A stretch of DNA of 64,000 bases from Agromyces soli (lineage in GTDB: Bacteria; Actinomycetota; Actinomycetes; Actinomycetales; Microbacteriaceae), in contig NZ_CP094533.1 of assembly GCF_022811605.1 (NCBI RefSeq), positions 806,001 through 870,000 on the forward strand, given 5' to 3'. Of the stretch, positions 52,321-61,635 are shown in pieces (position 1 is the stretch's first letter; each line of letters opens with the position of its first letter). The notes beneath the pieces were generated by a model, which saw only the letters and a program-made list of their open reading frames with translations, had not been told where the DNA came from and ran no database searches. The position numbers were made by a program, and so were the translations under genes.

Positions 52321-52407
52321 GTCGTACCTCCTCGATCAGACTACGCCCGCTCGAACGGCGAACCGCCGGGGGTCGGCAGACTCCCAGCCGAGCGGGCGAA
52401 CGGCGGG

Positions 52408-55400
52408 CTACGCCGGCGGCGCCGCCGCGAGCCCCGCGCGGTAGACCGCCTCGGTGCGGGTGGCCGCGCCGAGCTTGCGCAGGATGGCGGAGACGTGCAC
52501 GCTCGCCGTCTTGCCGCTGATGAACAGCCGCTCGCCGATCTGCCGGTTGCTGAGCCCCTCGGCGATGAGGGCGAGCACCTGGCGCTCGCGGGCGGTCAGC
52601 TCGGCCGTGGCATCCGCCGCAGCGTCGACCGCGTCGGTCACGCCGGTCGCCCGACCCGCCCCGGCTCCCTCGAGCACGAGCCCCGCGGCGCTCGCGACGC
52701 GCACCACCGAGGCGAGCACCGCCCCGATGCCGTACCGCTCGGCCTCGTCGTGGGCGAGCTGCAGGCTCGCCTTGGCCGCCGGTCGCTCCCCCGCCTCGAG
52801 CTCGGCCTCGCCGAGCCGCAGCCGGGCGTAGGGCACGAGCAGGCGGAGCGCCCGCGGATCGTCGACGGCGTCGACGGCACGACGCCAGGCGCCGACGGCC
52901 TGTTCGCGGTCGGACTCGAGCTCCGCGTCGATCAGCGCGCCCCAGAGCGGGTGCAGCGGCCAGTGGGCGAAGCGAGCGAGCAGCGTACGCAGCCGGGGCT
53001 CGGCCGCCACGGCGGCGGCGAGCAGCTCGGCCTCGTCGGCGTTCGCGGCGGCGTGCCCGGAGCGGGCGGCGGCGATCGTGCGCGCGAGCGCCCAGGCGTA
53101 GGGCAGCCCGTAGCCGGCGATGGCGCCCTCGTGCTCGTCGAGCAGTGGCGCGGCCTCGCGCCACGCGGTCACGACATCGCCGTGCGCGAGCGCGATCTCG
53201 GTCGCCACGCGGCCCACGCTCTGCCGGGTCTGCAGCTCGACCTCGCCGACGGCGTTCATCGCGGCCCGGTTGGTGCGCAGCACGTGGTCGGCACTCGCGA
53301 GATCGCCGCGCCAGAGCTCAGCCCAGGCCTCGGCGCGCCAGAGGTAGATCTTGAACGGTTCGGGCGGATCGAGCGCGAGCGCCCGCTCGATGAGCTCGAG
53401 CCCACGCTGCCAGCGGCCGAGCGCGAAGAGCGGGTCGACGGCGTTCGAGGCCAGGATGACGCCGCTGCTGCGCTCGAGCCCGGTGGCCCGGGCCCGGCCG
53501 AGCCCCTCTTCGGCCAGCTCGATCGCGAGCTCGTAGTCGCCGAGCAGATGGTAGAGGTCGGAGGCGTTCACCCAGTAGCGGAGCAGCGCCGGGCCATCGC
53601 CCTCGGCGAGCTGCTTCGCCCGCTCGAGCTGCTCGGCCGCGCCGAGCGGATCTTCGAGGTGGGCGCGACTGACCGCGGCGATGTTCAACGCGACGGACGC
53701 GAGGCGCGGGGCGTCGATCGACTCCGCGAGCTCGAGCGCGCTCTGCGCCATCTCGGCCGCCTCGGGGAGCTGCCCGTCGATCATGTAGCGCCCGGCGAGC
53801 GAGGTGCGCACCGAGGCGCGCAGTTCGGCCGGGCCGTCGGGCCCGAGCACCTCGAGCGCCTCGAGCAGCAGCGGGATCGAGCCCGGTCGGCCGTCGCTGC
53901 CGAGCGTGAGCGCGCGGTCGCGCAGCAGCCTCGGATAGTTCGGGTCGTCGCGCGGGCACTCGGCGAGCGCCGCCTTGATCACGGCGAGGCTGCGGTCGTT
54001 CTCGCCCGCGTTGCGGAGGTGGGACGCCGTTCGCCCCATCAACTCGGTGCGGCTCATGCCCGCGATCTTGGCCGCACCGCCGCCGGCGGTCTCGCCATCC
54101 GCCCCGCCGTCGGCGGGCCCGCCGGACGTGGCCCCGTCGACCACGTCCCACAGCGCGAGCGCCCGCTCACCGAGCTGGGCGGCGGAGGCGAAGGCCGAGG
54201 CCGCCCTGGCCTCGCGCATGGCCTGCACCGTGGCGGGGAACGCCCGCATCGCGTCGTTCGCGCCGAGCCAGTGGTAGGAGATCTCGGCCGCGAGCCGGCG
54301 GCTGCCGGCGGCCGCGAGCGCCTCGTACGCCTCGGCGTACCTGGCGTGGAACCTGGACCGCTCGCCGGGCAGGATGTCGGCGAGGATCGCCTCGCGGACG
54401 AGGGCGTGCCGGAAGCCGTACTCCTCGCCGTCGACGACGAGGACGCCGCCCAGCACGGCCTCTCGCGCCGCCTCGTCGAGCTCGTCGTCGCCGCCGCGGA
54501 AGACCCGGGTGAGCAGAGGGTGCCCGACCCGCACCCCACCGGTCGCGATGAGTCGGAGCAGCTGCTGCGCCTCGTCGCTCAGCCGTTCGTACCGGGCGAG
54601 CAGCAGGTCGCGCAGGGTATCGGGCAGCTGGCCCTCGTCGGTGCAGCCGTCGAGCCCGACGACCTCTTCGACGAAGAACGGCACACCGTCGCTGCGGCGG
54701 AAGAGCGTGTCGAGCAGCGCCTCGTCGGGCGAGCTGCCGGCCAGCGAGGCGGCGAGCTCGCGCACCTCGTCGCGCGACAGCCGGGACAGCTCGCGACGGT
54801 CGACCCAGCGGTCGCGCTCGAGCTCGGTGAGGAAGGGGCGCAGCGGATGCCCGCGCGTCACGTCTTCGCTGCGGTAGCTCAGCAGCAGCATCACCCGGCT
54901 GGCCGTGAGCGCGCGCACCAGGAAACGCAGCAGCCCGAGGCTCGCCGGGTCGATCCAGTGCAGGTCTTCGACCACGAGCACGACCGGCCGCTCGCGGGAC
55001 ACCGTCTCGAGCAGCACCGCGACGGCCTCGTGCAATTGCCCGCTCGCACCGGGACCGCCGGCCACCGCGGGCACCGGCTCGCCTGGCGCGCCGGACTCGG
55101 CGAGCTCGGGCAGGAGTGCCACGAACGCCGCCCGCCCCGGGCCGACGGTGTCGAGGGCGCGTGCGGCACCGATGTCGGCGACGAGGCTGCGCAGCGCCGC
55201 CTTGATGGGCGCGTACGGCGCGGCCACGGTGCCGAGGTCGACGCACTGGCCGACGATGACCCGGGCGGTGGTGATGGGGCCAGGTGATGCGCCCGACCCC
55301 ACGCGGGCCGCGAACTCGCGGATGAGGCGGCTCTTGCCGATGCCCGCCTCGCCCCCGACGACGACCGTGCGGGGCATGCCCGCCTCGGCCTCGCCGAGCA

Positions 55401-55464
55401 GCCCGTCGAGCCAGGCGAGCTCGGCGTCGCGGCCGATCATGGCGCTGGCGGAGGTGGTCACCAC
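52408..55464 (-). CDS. Large ATP-binding LuxR-family regulator (LAL type)
   Basis: Protein of about 1018 residues. The N-terminal ATPase begins MIGRDAELAWLDGLLGEAEAGM, with Walker A VVGGEAGIGKSRLIREF and Walker B VLVVEDLHWIDPASLGLL. A long helical TPR-like middle follows, and the C-terminus is a LuxR helix-turn-helix: LTARERQVLALIAEGLSNRQIGERLFISGKTASVHV. LAL regulators act in response to small molecules. The first start is GTG at 55464 (another GTG is adjacent at 55461, and an ATG at 55440); none has a clear ribosome-binding site. A small ORF lies directly upstream. Confidence 0.9.
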   Translation of the reverse strand: MVTTSASAMIGRDAELAWLDGLLGEAEAGMPRTVVVGGEAGIGKSRLIREFAARVGSGASPGPITTARVIVGQCVDLGTVAAPYAPIKAALRSLVADIGAARALDTVGPGRAAFVALLPELAESGAPGEPVPAVAGGPGASGQLHEAVAVLLETVSRERPVVLVVEDLHWIDPASLGLLRFLVRALTASRVMLLLSYRSEDVTRGHPLRPFLTELERDRWVDRRELSRLSRDEVRELAASLAGSSPDEALLDTLFRRSDGVPFFVEEVVGLDGCTDEGQLPDTLRDLLLARYERLSDEAQQLLRLIATGGVRVGHPLLTRVFRGGDDELDEAAREAVLGGVLVVDGEEYGFRHALVREAILADILPGERSRFHARYAEAYEALAAAGSRRLAAEISYHWLGANDAMRAFPATVQAMREARAASAFASAAQLGERALALWDVVDGATSGGPADGGADGETAGGGAAKIAGMSRTELMGRTASHLRNAGENDRSLAVIKAALAECPRDDPNYPRLLRDRALTLGSDGRPGSIPLLLEALEVLGPDGPAELRASVRTSLAGRYMIDGQLPEAAEMAQSALELAESIDAPRLASVALNIAAVSRAHLEDPLGAAEQLERAKQLAEGDGPALLRYWVNASDLYHLLGDYELAIELAEEGLGRARATGLERSSGVILASNAVDPLFALGRWQRGLELIERALALDPPEPFKIYLWRAEAWAELWRGDLASADHVLRTNRAAMNAVGEVELQTRQSVGRVATEIALAHGDVVTAWREAAPLLDEHEGAIAGYGLPYAWALARTIAAARSGHAAANADEAELLAAAVAAEPRLRTLLARFAHWPLHPLWGALIDAELESDREQAVGAWRRAVDAVDDPRALRLLVPYARLRLGEAELEAGERPAAKASLQLAHDEAERYGIGAVLASVVRVASAAGLVLEGAGAGRATGVTDAVDAAADATAELTARERQVLALIAEGLSNRQIGERLFISGKTASVHVSAILRKLGAATRTEAVYRAGLAAAPPA

Positions 55465-55526
55465 TTCATGCTGCCACGCGCCACCGACGGCGGGCCCGTG
55501 CTCCGCTGTCAGCGGATCGGCGATCG

Positions 55527-55646
55527 TCACGAAGTGCGAGCGGCGGCGCGCTCCTCGGCGGCGCGGCGCAGTTCGAGCACCTGCTCGGCGCGTCGCAGAT
55601 CGGCGGCGTAGGTGCTCGTGGCGAGTACGGCGTCTGCGAATTCCAT
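55527..55646 (-). CDS. 39-residue conserved-looking small protein
   Basis: Short ORF encoding MEFADAVLATSTYAADLRRA then EQVLELRRAAEERAAARTS. An excellent ribosome-binding site (CAGGGGAGAAGACC) lies directly before the ATG, better than for most genes in the window. The peptide is Ala/Arg/Glu-rich and should form one or two amphipathic helices. It stops 63 bases before the LuxR start on the same strand. The function is unknown; it may act with the regulator or be a leader. I do not recognise a family. Confidence 0.6.
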   Translation of the reverse strand: MEFADAVLATSTYAADLRRAEQVLELRRAAEERAAARTS

Positions 55647-55736
55647 GGTCTTCTCCCCTGTTCGGTATCTCGAGCCTCGCGACTGAGGTACCGGTGGGGC
55701 ATCCGGCGATCGCCCTATTCCTGCGAGCGAGGCACC

Positions 55737-56381
55737 TCAGACGCCCGTGAGCCGGCGCACCGACTCGGGGAGCGGGGTGCCCGCGGGGGTGAGCGGCGAG
55801 GGCTCGGGCTCGCCCCAGGCCCGGCCGAGCGGCACGACGCCGGCCCAGGCGAAGTGGTCCTCGCCGTCGTCGCTCGATTCGCCGACGCCGGCGGCCCGGG
55901 CCTTCATCACGAACTCCTCGATCGGCAGCCGGAGGGCACGAGTGGCTGCGTACTCCTTCTTCGTCGTGTCGCGCACCTCGGCCGGGCGGCCGGGCATGAG
56001 GTGGGCCGAGAGCGCGACGAGCGCGTCGTGCTCTTCGGCCTCGGGCACGGTCTCGAGCACGCCGTAGACGACGGCGCTGCGGTAGTTCATGGAGCTGTCG
56101 AACAGCGAGCGGGCGTAGACCAGCCCGTCGAGCGAGGTCACCGCGAACGCGACGGTCGCTCGCTCGGCCGCCGCCCGCAGCGCGAAGCCGCCGCCGGTGG
56201 ACCCATGCAGCAGCAGCGCGTCGCCGACCCGGGCGTAGGCCATCGGGATGACGAGGGGCTGGCCCTCGGCGACGACCGCGAGGTGGCCGACGAGCTCCTG
56301 ATCGAGCAGAGCGTCGAGTTCGGCGCGCTCGTGGCGCTGACGCTCGGGCATGCGGCGGACGCGGCGGGGGGAAGCACTCAT
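55737..56381 (-). CDS. Pyridoxamine 5'-phosphate oxidase-family protein
   Basis: FMN-binding split-barrel protein of 214 residues: ELDALLDQELVGHLAVVAEGQPLVIPMAYARVGDALLLHGSTGGGFALRA at the front, ATVAFAVTSLDGLVYARSLFDSSMNYRSAVVYGVLETV in the middle, and EEFVMKARAAGV near the end. The pattern is that of Pyridox_ox_2/nitroimidazole-resistance-like proteins. It is divergent from a MocR-type gene, a common arrangement in which the regulator controls the oxidase-like gene. GAGACT ends six bases before the ATG. Confidence 0.85.
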   Translation of the reverse strand: MSASPRRVRRMPERQRHERAELDALLDQELVGHLAVVAEGQPLVIPMAYARVGDALLLHGSTGGGFALRAAAERATVAFAVTSLDGLVYARSLFDSSMNYRSAVVYGVLETVPEAEEHDALVALSAHLMPGRPAEVRDTTKKEYAATRALRLPIEEFVMKARAAGVGESSDDGEDHFAWAGVVPLGRAWGEPEPSPLTPAGTPLPESVRRLTGV

Positions 56382-56455
56382 GCAGGCAGTCTCGCCCGCG
56401 CACTGGTACCGTGTGCAGTCCAGTTCTCAGCGATTCACACAGACCAGTTGGAGCC

Positions 56456-57916
56456 ATGGCCGAGCCGCTTCTCCTCCTCGATCGTCGAGCGGGCGCGGGA
56501 CTCGTCGCCCAGTTGGTCGCGGCCCTCCGGCGCGACATCCTCGACGGGCGCCTGCGCGCCGGCGACCCGATGCCGTCGACGCGCGGCCTCGCCCGCGAGC
56601 TCGCGATCGCCCGCAGCACCGTCGTGGCCGCCTACGAGCAGCTCGCAGGCGAGGGGTATCTGGAGCTCCGGCAGGGTGCCGCGACGCGGGTCGCCGAGCT
56701 GGAGCCGCGGACGGCGCAGGCCCCCGCCGCCGAATCGGATGCCTCGGCCGCCCCCGCTGCCGCCTCGCCCGTCGCCCGGATCCCCCTCGCCGACCTCTCC
56801 CCCGGCGTCCCCTCCACCGCGCGGCTCGACGAGCGCGCGTGGCGGGCCGCATGGCGGGCGGCCGCCGCGCATCCGCCGTCCTGGTCGCCGCCGCCGCTCG
56901 GCGTCCCCGCCCTGCGCGCCGCGATCGCCGAGCACCTGCGGAGCGCCCGCGGGGTCCATTGCTCACCCGAGGACGTCGTCGTGGCCGCCGGCACGAGCGA
57001 AGCGCTCGCGCTCGTGGCGCGGGCGCTCGTCGCACTCCGCGGCGAGGCGGTGCGCATCGGGGTCGAGGACCCCGGCTACCCCGCCGGACGCCGGGCGCTC
57101 GAGCGGCACGGGGCCACGCCGGTGCCGCTGCCCCTCGCCGACGGGGGCCTCGAGCTCGCCGCGCTCGAACGCGCCCTGCAGCGGCGCGGCCGTGGTCGGC
57201 TCCACGCCGTGATGGTCACCCCCAGCCACCAGTACCCCCTCGGCGGCCGACTGCCCGTCGCCGATCGGCTCGCGCTCCTCGAGCTCGCGGCCCACGCCGA
57301 CGCCTTCGTCGTGGAGGACGACTACGACAGCGAGTTCCGGCACACCGGTGCTCCGCTTCCCGCGCTCGCCTCGCTCGACGGCGGCGAGCGGGTCGTGCTC
57401 GTCGGCAGCTTCTCCAAGGTGCTGACCCCCTGGCTGCGGCTCGGCTACCTCGTGCTGCCCGCGCACGCCGGCCTGCGCGCCGCCGTCGCGACCGCGCGCG
57501 CGGAGCTCGACACCCCGGTCGCCGGGCCGGTGCAGCTCGCCGTCGCCGACTACCTCGACCGCGGTGCGCTCCGCCGGCACATCGCGGCGACCCGCCGCGA
57601 GTACACGCACCGGCGGCGCCTGGTGCAGGACGCGCTCGGCGACCTCGACCCCGAGCGGGCCCGCCTCACCGCGATCGACGGCGGCCTGCACGCCGTGCTC
57701 GAACTCCCGGACCGGGCGGCGGAACGCGCCCTCGTCGCGCGCCTGGCGGAGGAGGGCGTGATCGTCGCCCCGCTCGCCCAGTACGCGGTGGGCGGCGATC
57801 GCGGCGCCGGACCGGCCGGCGTCGTGCTCGGCTACGCGGGTGTCGGCGATCTCGCGCTGGCCGCCGCGCTCGAGCGGATCCGTGCGGCGCTCGAGCGCGG
57901 GCGGGTCTCCGATTGA
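56456..57916 (+). CDS. MocR/PdxR-type regulator (GntR helix-turn-helix fused to aminotransferase fold)
   Basis: Protein of 486 residues. The N-terminal GntR domain is LVAQLVAALRRDILDGRLRAGDPMPSTRGLARELAIARSTVVAAYEQL. A type I aminotransferase-like domain follows with VVVAAGTSEALALVARAL, GVEDPGYPAGRRAL, FVVEDDYDSEFRHTG and the PLP-lysine region VLVGSFSKVLTPWLRLGYL. Such proteins sense PLP or a related compound. TTGGAG precedes the ATG. In the 74-base gap CCAGTT occurs at 56420 and 56444, and an inverted copy (CTGGTA) at 56403; these are candidate binding boxes for it. Confidence 0.92.
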   Translation: MAEPLLLLDRRAGAGLVAQLVAALRRDILDGRLRAGDPMPSTRGLARELAIARSTVVAAYEQLAGEGYLELRQGAATRVAELEPRTAQAPAAESDASAAPAAASPVARIPLADLSPGVPSTARLDERAWRAAWRAAAAHPPSWSPPPLGVPALRAAIAEHLRSARGVHCSPEDVVVAAGTSEALALVARALVALRGEAVRIGVEDPGYPAGRRALERHGATPVPLPLADGGLELAALERALQRRGRGRLHAVMVTPSHQYPLGGRLPVADRLALLELAAHADAFVVEDDYDSEFRHTGAPLPALASLDGGERVVLVGSFSKVLTPWLRLGYLVLPAHAGLRAAVATARAELDTPVAGPVQLAVADYLDRGALRRHIAATRREYTHRRRLVQDALGDLDPERARLTAIDGGLHAVLELPDRAAERALVARLAEEGVIVAPLAQYAVGGDRGAGPAGVVLGYAGVGDLALAAALERIRAALERGRVSD

Positions 57917-58016
57917 ACAGGCCGGAGGGTGTGTTCCACATTCTCGCCGCGGCGTCCCCACCGGCGCCGCCCGAGGGCTAGGCTGACCGAGCCCACCGGA
58001 TCGATGAGGAGCCCTC

Positions 58017-58505
58017 GTGAGGCCAGTCCCCAGCATCACTCGGCGACGCCGCACGCTCGGCGCCGCCGTGATCGTCCCGCTCGCGATCGTCGGCTTCGCG
58101 GCCTGCGCCCCGGCCTCGCCGCCGCCCGCCGAGACCGTCGTCGTCACCGTCACGGCCACCCCGACGCCGACGCTCACTCCGACGCCCACCGCGCCGGTCG
58201 CGGCGCCCGAGCCGCCGCCGGCGCCCGAGCCCGTGCCGAACGAGCCGGCGCCCGTCGTCGAGCCGGGGCCGGCGGTCGACCTCGGTTCGATCCCGGGCGC
58301 CACCGGCACCCCCGTGCTCGACGGCGACGGCATGCCGATCCGGTACACGGTGGTCTCGGGCGACAGCTTCTTCGACATCGCGCAGCGCTTCGACCTGCCG
58401 CAGCAGCAGCTGCTGCGCATGAACCCGCAGATCCACGACTTCGGCGAGGCCGTGTACATCGGCGACGAGCTCAACCTCGACTGGACGAAGACCGGCCTCG
58501 GCTGA
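58017..58505 (+). CDS. LysM-domain lipoprotein
   Basis: Protein of 162 residues: signal helix with FAAC lipobox at about residue 30, a long Pro/Thr/Ala linker (TATPTPTLTPTPTAPVAAPEPPP) and a C-terminal LysM domain (RYTVVSGDSFFDIAQRFDLPQQQLLRMNPQIHDFGEAVYIGDELNL). It should bind peptidoglycan from the outer face of the membrane. GAGGAG precedes the GTG, and TAGGCT (57979-57984) may be the -10 box. Confidence 0.88.
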   Translation: MRPVPSITRRRRTLGAAVIVPLAIVGFAACAPASPPPAETVVVTVTATPTPTLTPTPTAPVAAPEPPPAPEPVPNEPAPVVEPGPAVDLGSIPGATGTPVLDGDGMPIRYTVVSGDSFFDIAQRFDLPQQQLLRMNPQIHDFGEAVYIGDELNLDWTKTGLG

Positions 58506-58595
58506 GCGCGAGCGCCGATCGCGGAGCGCCGATCCCGAGCGCGAGCGCTGAGCGCGAGGCAGGCCGCGCGCAGCCCGCTCCGGTAGCCTGACCGG

Positions 58596-59012
58596 GTGCC
58601 GCCCGCCCTCGCCCTCGACTCCCCCGTCGTCGTCCTCGAGCCGTGGAGCCCCTGGCCGCTCGTCTTCTCCGGCATCGTGCTGCTCGCCGGAGCGGTGCTC
58701 GCCATCGCCGGACGCGAGCACCGCTGGATGCGCGACCTCGGCTACGTGCTCGTCGTCGCCGGGCCGCTCTCGGGGCTCGCGATGCTCGGCTTCCTCTCCG
58801 GCAACTGGGACCAGGGGCAGCGCCGCGACGCGATGATCGAGATCGGCTACGAGCAGCCGCGGTTCTCGGGCGGCGAGGGCATCGTCGGCGGCACGCTCGG
58901 CGCGATCGACTTCACGGCCGTGCGCGACGGCGCAGAGGTCTCCGGCCAGCTGCAGCCGCTCGGGGGCGACCGCTGGGCCGTCGTCGAAGGCGCCCGCTCC
59001 ACGCAGGAGTAG
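58596..59012 (+). CDS. Two-helix membrane protein of unknown function
   Basis: Protein of 138 residues with two hydrophobic helices (about residues 22-40 and 48-66) and a soluble C-terminal half containing FSGGEGIVGGTLGAIDFTAVRDG. I do not recognise a family. TAGCCT (58584-58589) ends six bases before the GTG, which fixes the start. The 90 bases before it hold short GC repeats (GAGCGCCGATC twice). It converges on efeB. Confidence 0.65.
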   Translation: MPPALALDSPVVVLEPWSPWPLVFSGIVLLAGAVLAIAGREHRWMRDLGYVLVVAGPLSGLAMLGFLSGNWDQGQRRDAMIEIGYEQPRFSGGEGIVGGTLGAIDFTAVRDGAEVSGQLQPLGGDRWAVVEGARSTQE

Positions 59013-59027
59013 CCGCACCGCGGCGGC

Positions 59028-60347
59028 TCAGTCGAACAGCCGCTGCCCCACGAACTCGCCCTCCGCCACGCCGCCCGGCACGGCGAAGATCGCCGAGCCG
59101 ACGTGCTTCAGGTACTCGTTCAGGCCGTCGGCCGCGAGCGAGGTCTGCACCCGCACGAACTGCTCCGGCGATCGTTGGAACGACAGGAAGAACAGCCCGG
59201 CGTCGAGGCGGCCGAGCGCATCGTTGCCGTCGACGAAGTTGTAGCCGCGCCGCAGCAGGCGCGCGCCGCCGTTCATGGTCGGGTGCGCGAGCCGCACGTG
59301 CGAAGCCGGGTCGATCAGCGGGGTGCCCGTCGCGCCGGACGCCTCGAAGTCCGGCTCGGTGAACTCGGTGCCCCCGGAGAGCGGGGCGCCCTCGCCCTTC
59401 GAACGGCCGACGAGCTGCTCCTGCTCGCCGAGCTGCACGCGGTCCCAGTTCTCGATGACCATGCGGATGCGCCGGGCCACGAGGTACGAGCCGTCGGCGA
59501 GCCAGGCCGGCTCGTCGCCCGGCTGCACCCAGACGTGCTCGTCGGCGACGCCGGGCTCCTCGGCCTTGATGTTCGCGGTGCCGTCCTTGAAGCCGAAGAG
59601 ATTGCGCGGCGTCGTCTGCGCCGTCGACGTCGAGGAGGTGCGACCGAAGCCGAGCTGCGACCAGCGCAGCGTCGCGCGCCCGAAGGCGATCCGGCTGAGG
59701 TTGCGGATGGCGTGCACGGCGACCTGCGGGTCGTCGGCGCACGCCTGGATGCAGAGCGCGCCGCCCGTGCGCGCGGGTTCGAGGGCGTCGCCCTGGAACC
59801 GCGGCAGCGCCACGAGCTCGGACGGGCGACGGGCCGCGAGGCCGAACGGGTCGCCGCCGTCGGCGGTCTCGAAGAGCTCGGGCCCGAAGCCGAAGGTGAT
59901 CGTGAGCCCGGAGGCGGGCAGGCCGAGCGCCTCCCCCGTGTCGGCCGGCGGTGCGTAGTCGGAGCCGCCGACCGCGCCGCCCTCGGCGACCTCGAGGCCC
60001 TGGCTGAGCCGCGCCGCCGCCGCCGTCCAGTCGGTGAGCAGCCCGATGAGGCCCTCGCGGTCGAGCCCGGCGTCCGGGTCGAAGACGGCGAAGTGCAGCC
60101 GGTCCTGCGCGGGCGTGGTGATGCCGGCCTGGTGCGCCCCGTAGAAGGGGAACACGGATGCGCCGGCCGAACCGCCGCCGTGGGTGCCCGCCGTGAGGGC
60201 CACCCCCGCCGTCGCCGCGCCGCCCGCGAAGCCCGCCGCCGCACCGGCCGCACCGGCTCCGAGCAGGCCGAGCAGCCCGCGGCGGGAGACGCCGCGGGAC
60301 TCGGGCACGGCCCGCTCGGGTTCGGTGGCGCCGTCCGGCTCGGTCAT
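59028..60347 (-). CDS. efeB: EfeB-type deferrochelatase/dye-decolorizing peroxidase
   Basis: Tat-exported heme peroxidase of 439 residues. The twin-arginine signal is SRRGLLGLLGAGAAG at about residues 20-34. DyP landmarks are LFGFKDGTANI (distal Asp), RRIRMVIENWDRVQLGEQE, a proximal His candidate in RLAHPTMNGG and the end GLFFLSFQRSPEQFV. EfeB supports iron uptake by EfeU, by oxidising ferrous iron or releasing iron from heme. It starts five bases after efeO and is the last gene of efeUOB. Confidence 0.93.
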   Translation of the reverse strand: MTEPDGATEPERAVPESRGVSRRGLLGLLGAGAAGAAAGFAGGAATAGVALTAGTHGGGSAGASVFPFYGAHQAGITTPAQDRLHFAVFDPDAGLDREGLIGLLTDWTAAAARLSQGLEVAEGGAVGGSDYAPPADTGEALGLPASGLTITFGFGPELFETADGGDPFGLAARRPSELVALPRFQGDALEPARTGGALCIQACADDPQVAVHAIRNLSRIAFGRATLRWSQLGFGRTSSTSTAQTTPRNLFGFKDGTANIKAEEPGVADEHVWVQPGDEPAWLADGSYLVARRIRMVIENWDRVQLGEQEQLVGRSKGEGAPLSGGTEFTEPDFEASGATGTPLIDPASHVRLAHPTMNGGARLLRRGYNFVDGNDALGRLDAGLFFLSFQRSPEQFVRVQTSLAADGLNEYLKHVGSAIFAVPGGVAEGEFVGQRLFD

Positions 60348-60352
60348 CGCGA

Positions 60353-61561
60353 TCAGACTCCGAGCACCGTGGCGGTGAGCTGCGACAGCGGCTCGGCGAG
60401 CGCGTTCACGCGGTCGCTCAGGGCCTTCTTGTCGGCATCCGTCAGCGTCGCGTAGTCGACGAAGCCCGCGTCGAGCGATCCGTACTTCGCCAGCTCGTCC
60501 TCGAGCGCGCCGAAGCGCTCGTCGATCTCGCCCGCGAGCGCCGTGCCCTCCTCGCCCTTCGACTCGGCGAGCGCGCGCACCGCGCCGAACGCCACGCCGG
60601 CGCCCTGCACGTTCGCGGCGAAGTCGGAGAGGTCGGTGCCGCTCCACCAGTCCTCCTCGCCGGTGATCTTGCCGGAGGCGACCTCGTCGAGGAGGGCGAT
60701 GGCACCGTTCGAGATGTCGGCGAGCGAGACCGTGAATCTCTGCTCGGTGACCAGCTCGTGCAGCTGGGTGACGTCGGCGACGAGCCCGTCGGCGTAGGCC
60801 TTCCGCTCCTCGGGGGTCGAGGGGGCCCAGTCCTTCAGCGCGTCCTGCCCGTCGGAGTTGAGCTCGCCGGGCTTCGGTGCCCAGAGGTCCTTCTCGATGC
60901 GGTGGAAGCCGGTCCAGTCGAGGCCGTCGGCGACGGCGTCGACCTCGCGGAAGTCGATCTTCGGGTCGAGGTCGCCGAAGGCCTCTGCGGTGGGCTCGAT
61001 GCGCTCGTAGGGCACCCGGGCCTTCGCGAACAGGGCGCGCGCGGCCTCGTCGTCGCCGGCCGCGTAGGCGTCGGCGAGCTGCTGCACGAGCGGCAGGAGC
61101 TCGGAGGACTGCGAGCGCACGTAGGCGAGGTACTCGGTGACGGCCTGGTCGCTGAGCTCCTGCTCGTCGGCGGAGACGGCGGAGGCCTCGCCGGTCACGG
61201 TGAACTCGGCGAGGCCGACGGGGGCGCCGACCTGCTGGAACTTGCACGCGGTGTAGTACGTGCCCGGTTCGAGCTGGGCGGTGAAGGCGACGGTCTGACC
61301 GGGCGTGACGTTCTCCTTCTCGCCGACGATGCGGAGCTGGTCGTCGGCGAGGATCTCGAACTCGTTGACGTCGCTGCCCGAGTTGGTGAGCGAGAACGTG
61401 ACGGCGCCCGCGGGCGCGGTGCCGGTCGCGACGGCGCAGGCGTCGTCGGTGATGTCGACCGCGATCGCCTGGGCGAGCTCGGACTTCGCGACGCAGCCGG
61501 TCAGGGCGAGCGCGGTGAGCGCGGTCGCGGCGACGGCGACGGGCAGGGCACGGCGGGTCAT
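60353..61561 (-). CDS. efeO: EfeO iron-uptake lipoprotein (cupredoxin plus M75 domains)
   Basis: Lipoprotein of 402 residues with lipobox LTGC. The first domain is cupredoxin-like (VTFSLTNSGSDVNEFEILADDQ, LEPGTYYTACKFQ). The M75/imelysin-like helical domain carries WTGFHRIEKDLW, including the His-x-x-Glu pair proposed to bind iron. It hands iron to EfeU outside the membrane. It lies 74 bases after efeU. Confidence 0.93.
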   Translation of the reverse strand: MTRRALPVAVAATALTALALTGCVAKSELAQAIAVDITDDACAVATGTAPAGAVTFSLTNSGSDVNEFEILADDQLRIVGEKENVTPGQTVAFTAQLEPGTYYTACKFQQVGAPVGLAEFTVTGEASAVSADEQELSDQAVTEYLAYVRSQSSELLPLVQQLADAYAAGDDEAARALFAKARVPYERIEPTAEAFGDLDPKIDFREVDAVADGLDWTGFHRIEKDLWAPKPGELNSDGQDALKDWAPSTPEERKAYADGLVADVTQLHELVTEQRFTVSLADISNGAIALLDEVASGKITGEEDWWSGTDLSDFAANVQGAGVAFGAVRALAESKGEEGTALAGEIDERFGALEDELAKYGSLDAGFVDYATLTDADKKALSDRVNALAEPLSQLTATVLGV

Positions 61562-61635
61562 GGATGCTCCAAGGGTCGGTGAACGGAACTGGATGGTGCT
61601 GGCGACGTCGGTCGGCGAGCCGACGGCGTCGTGGG

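Noticed and set aside
52345-52397. Possible terminator GCCCGCTCG...CGAGCGGGC after the LuxR gene
   Set aside because: The loop would be 35 bases and the left arm lies in the gpx leader. Too loose to call.
51121-55287. A 1388-codon plus-strand frame across tetR, gpx and the LuxR gene
   Set aside because: Shadow of three recognisable minus-strand genes; composition is Arg/Glu/Gly/Val-rich with no domain.
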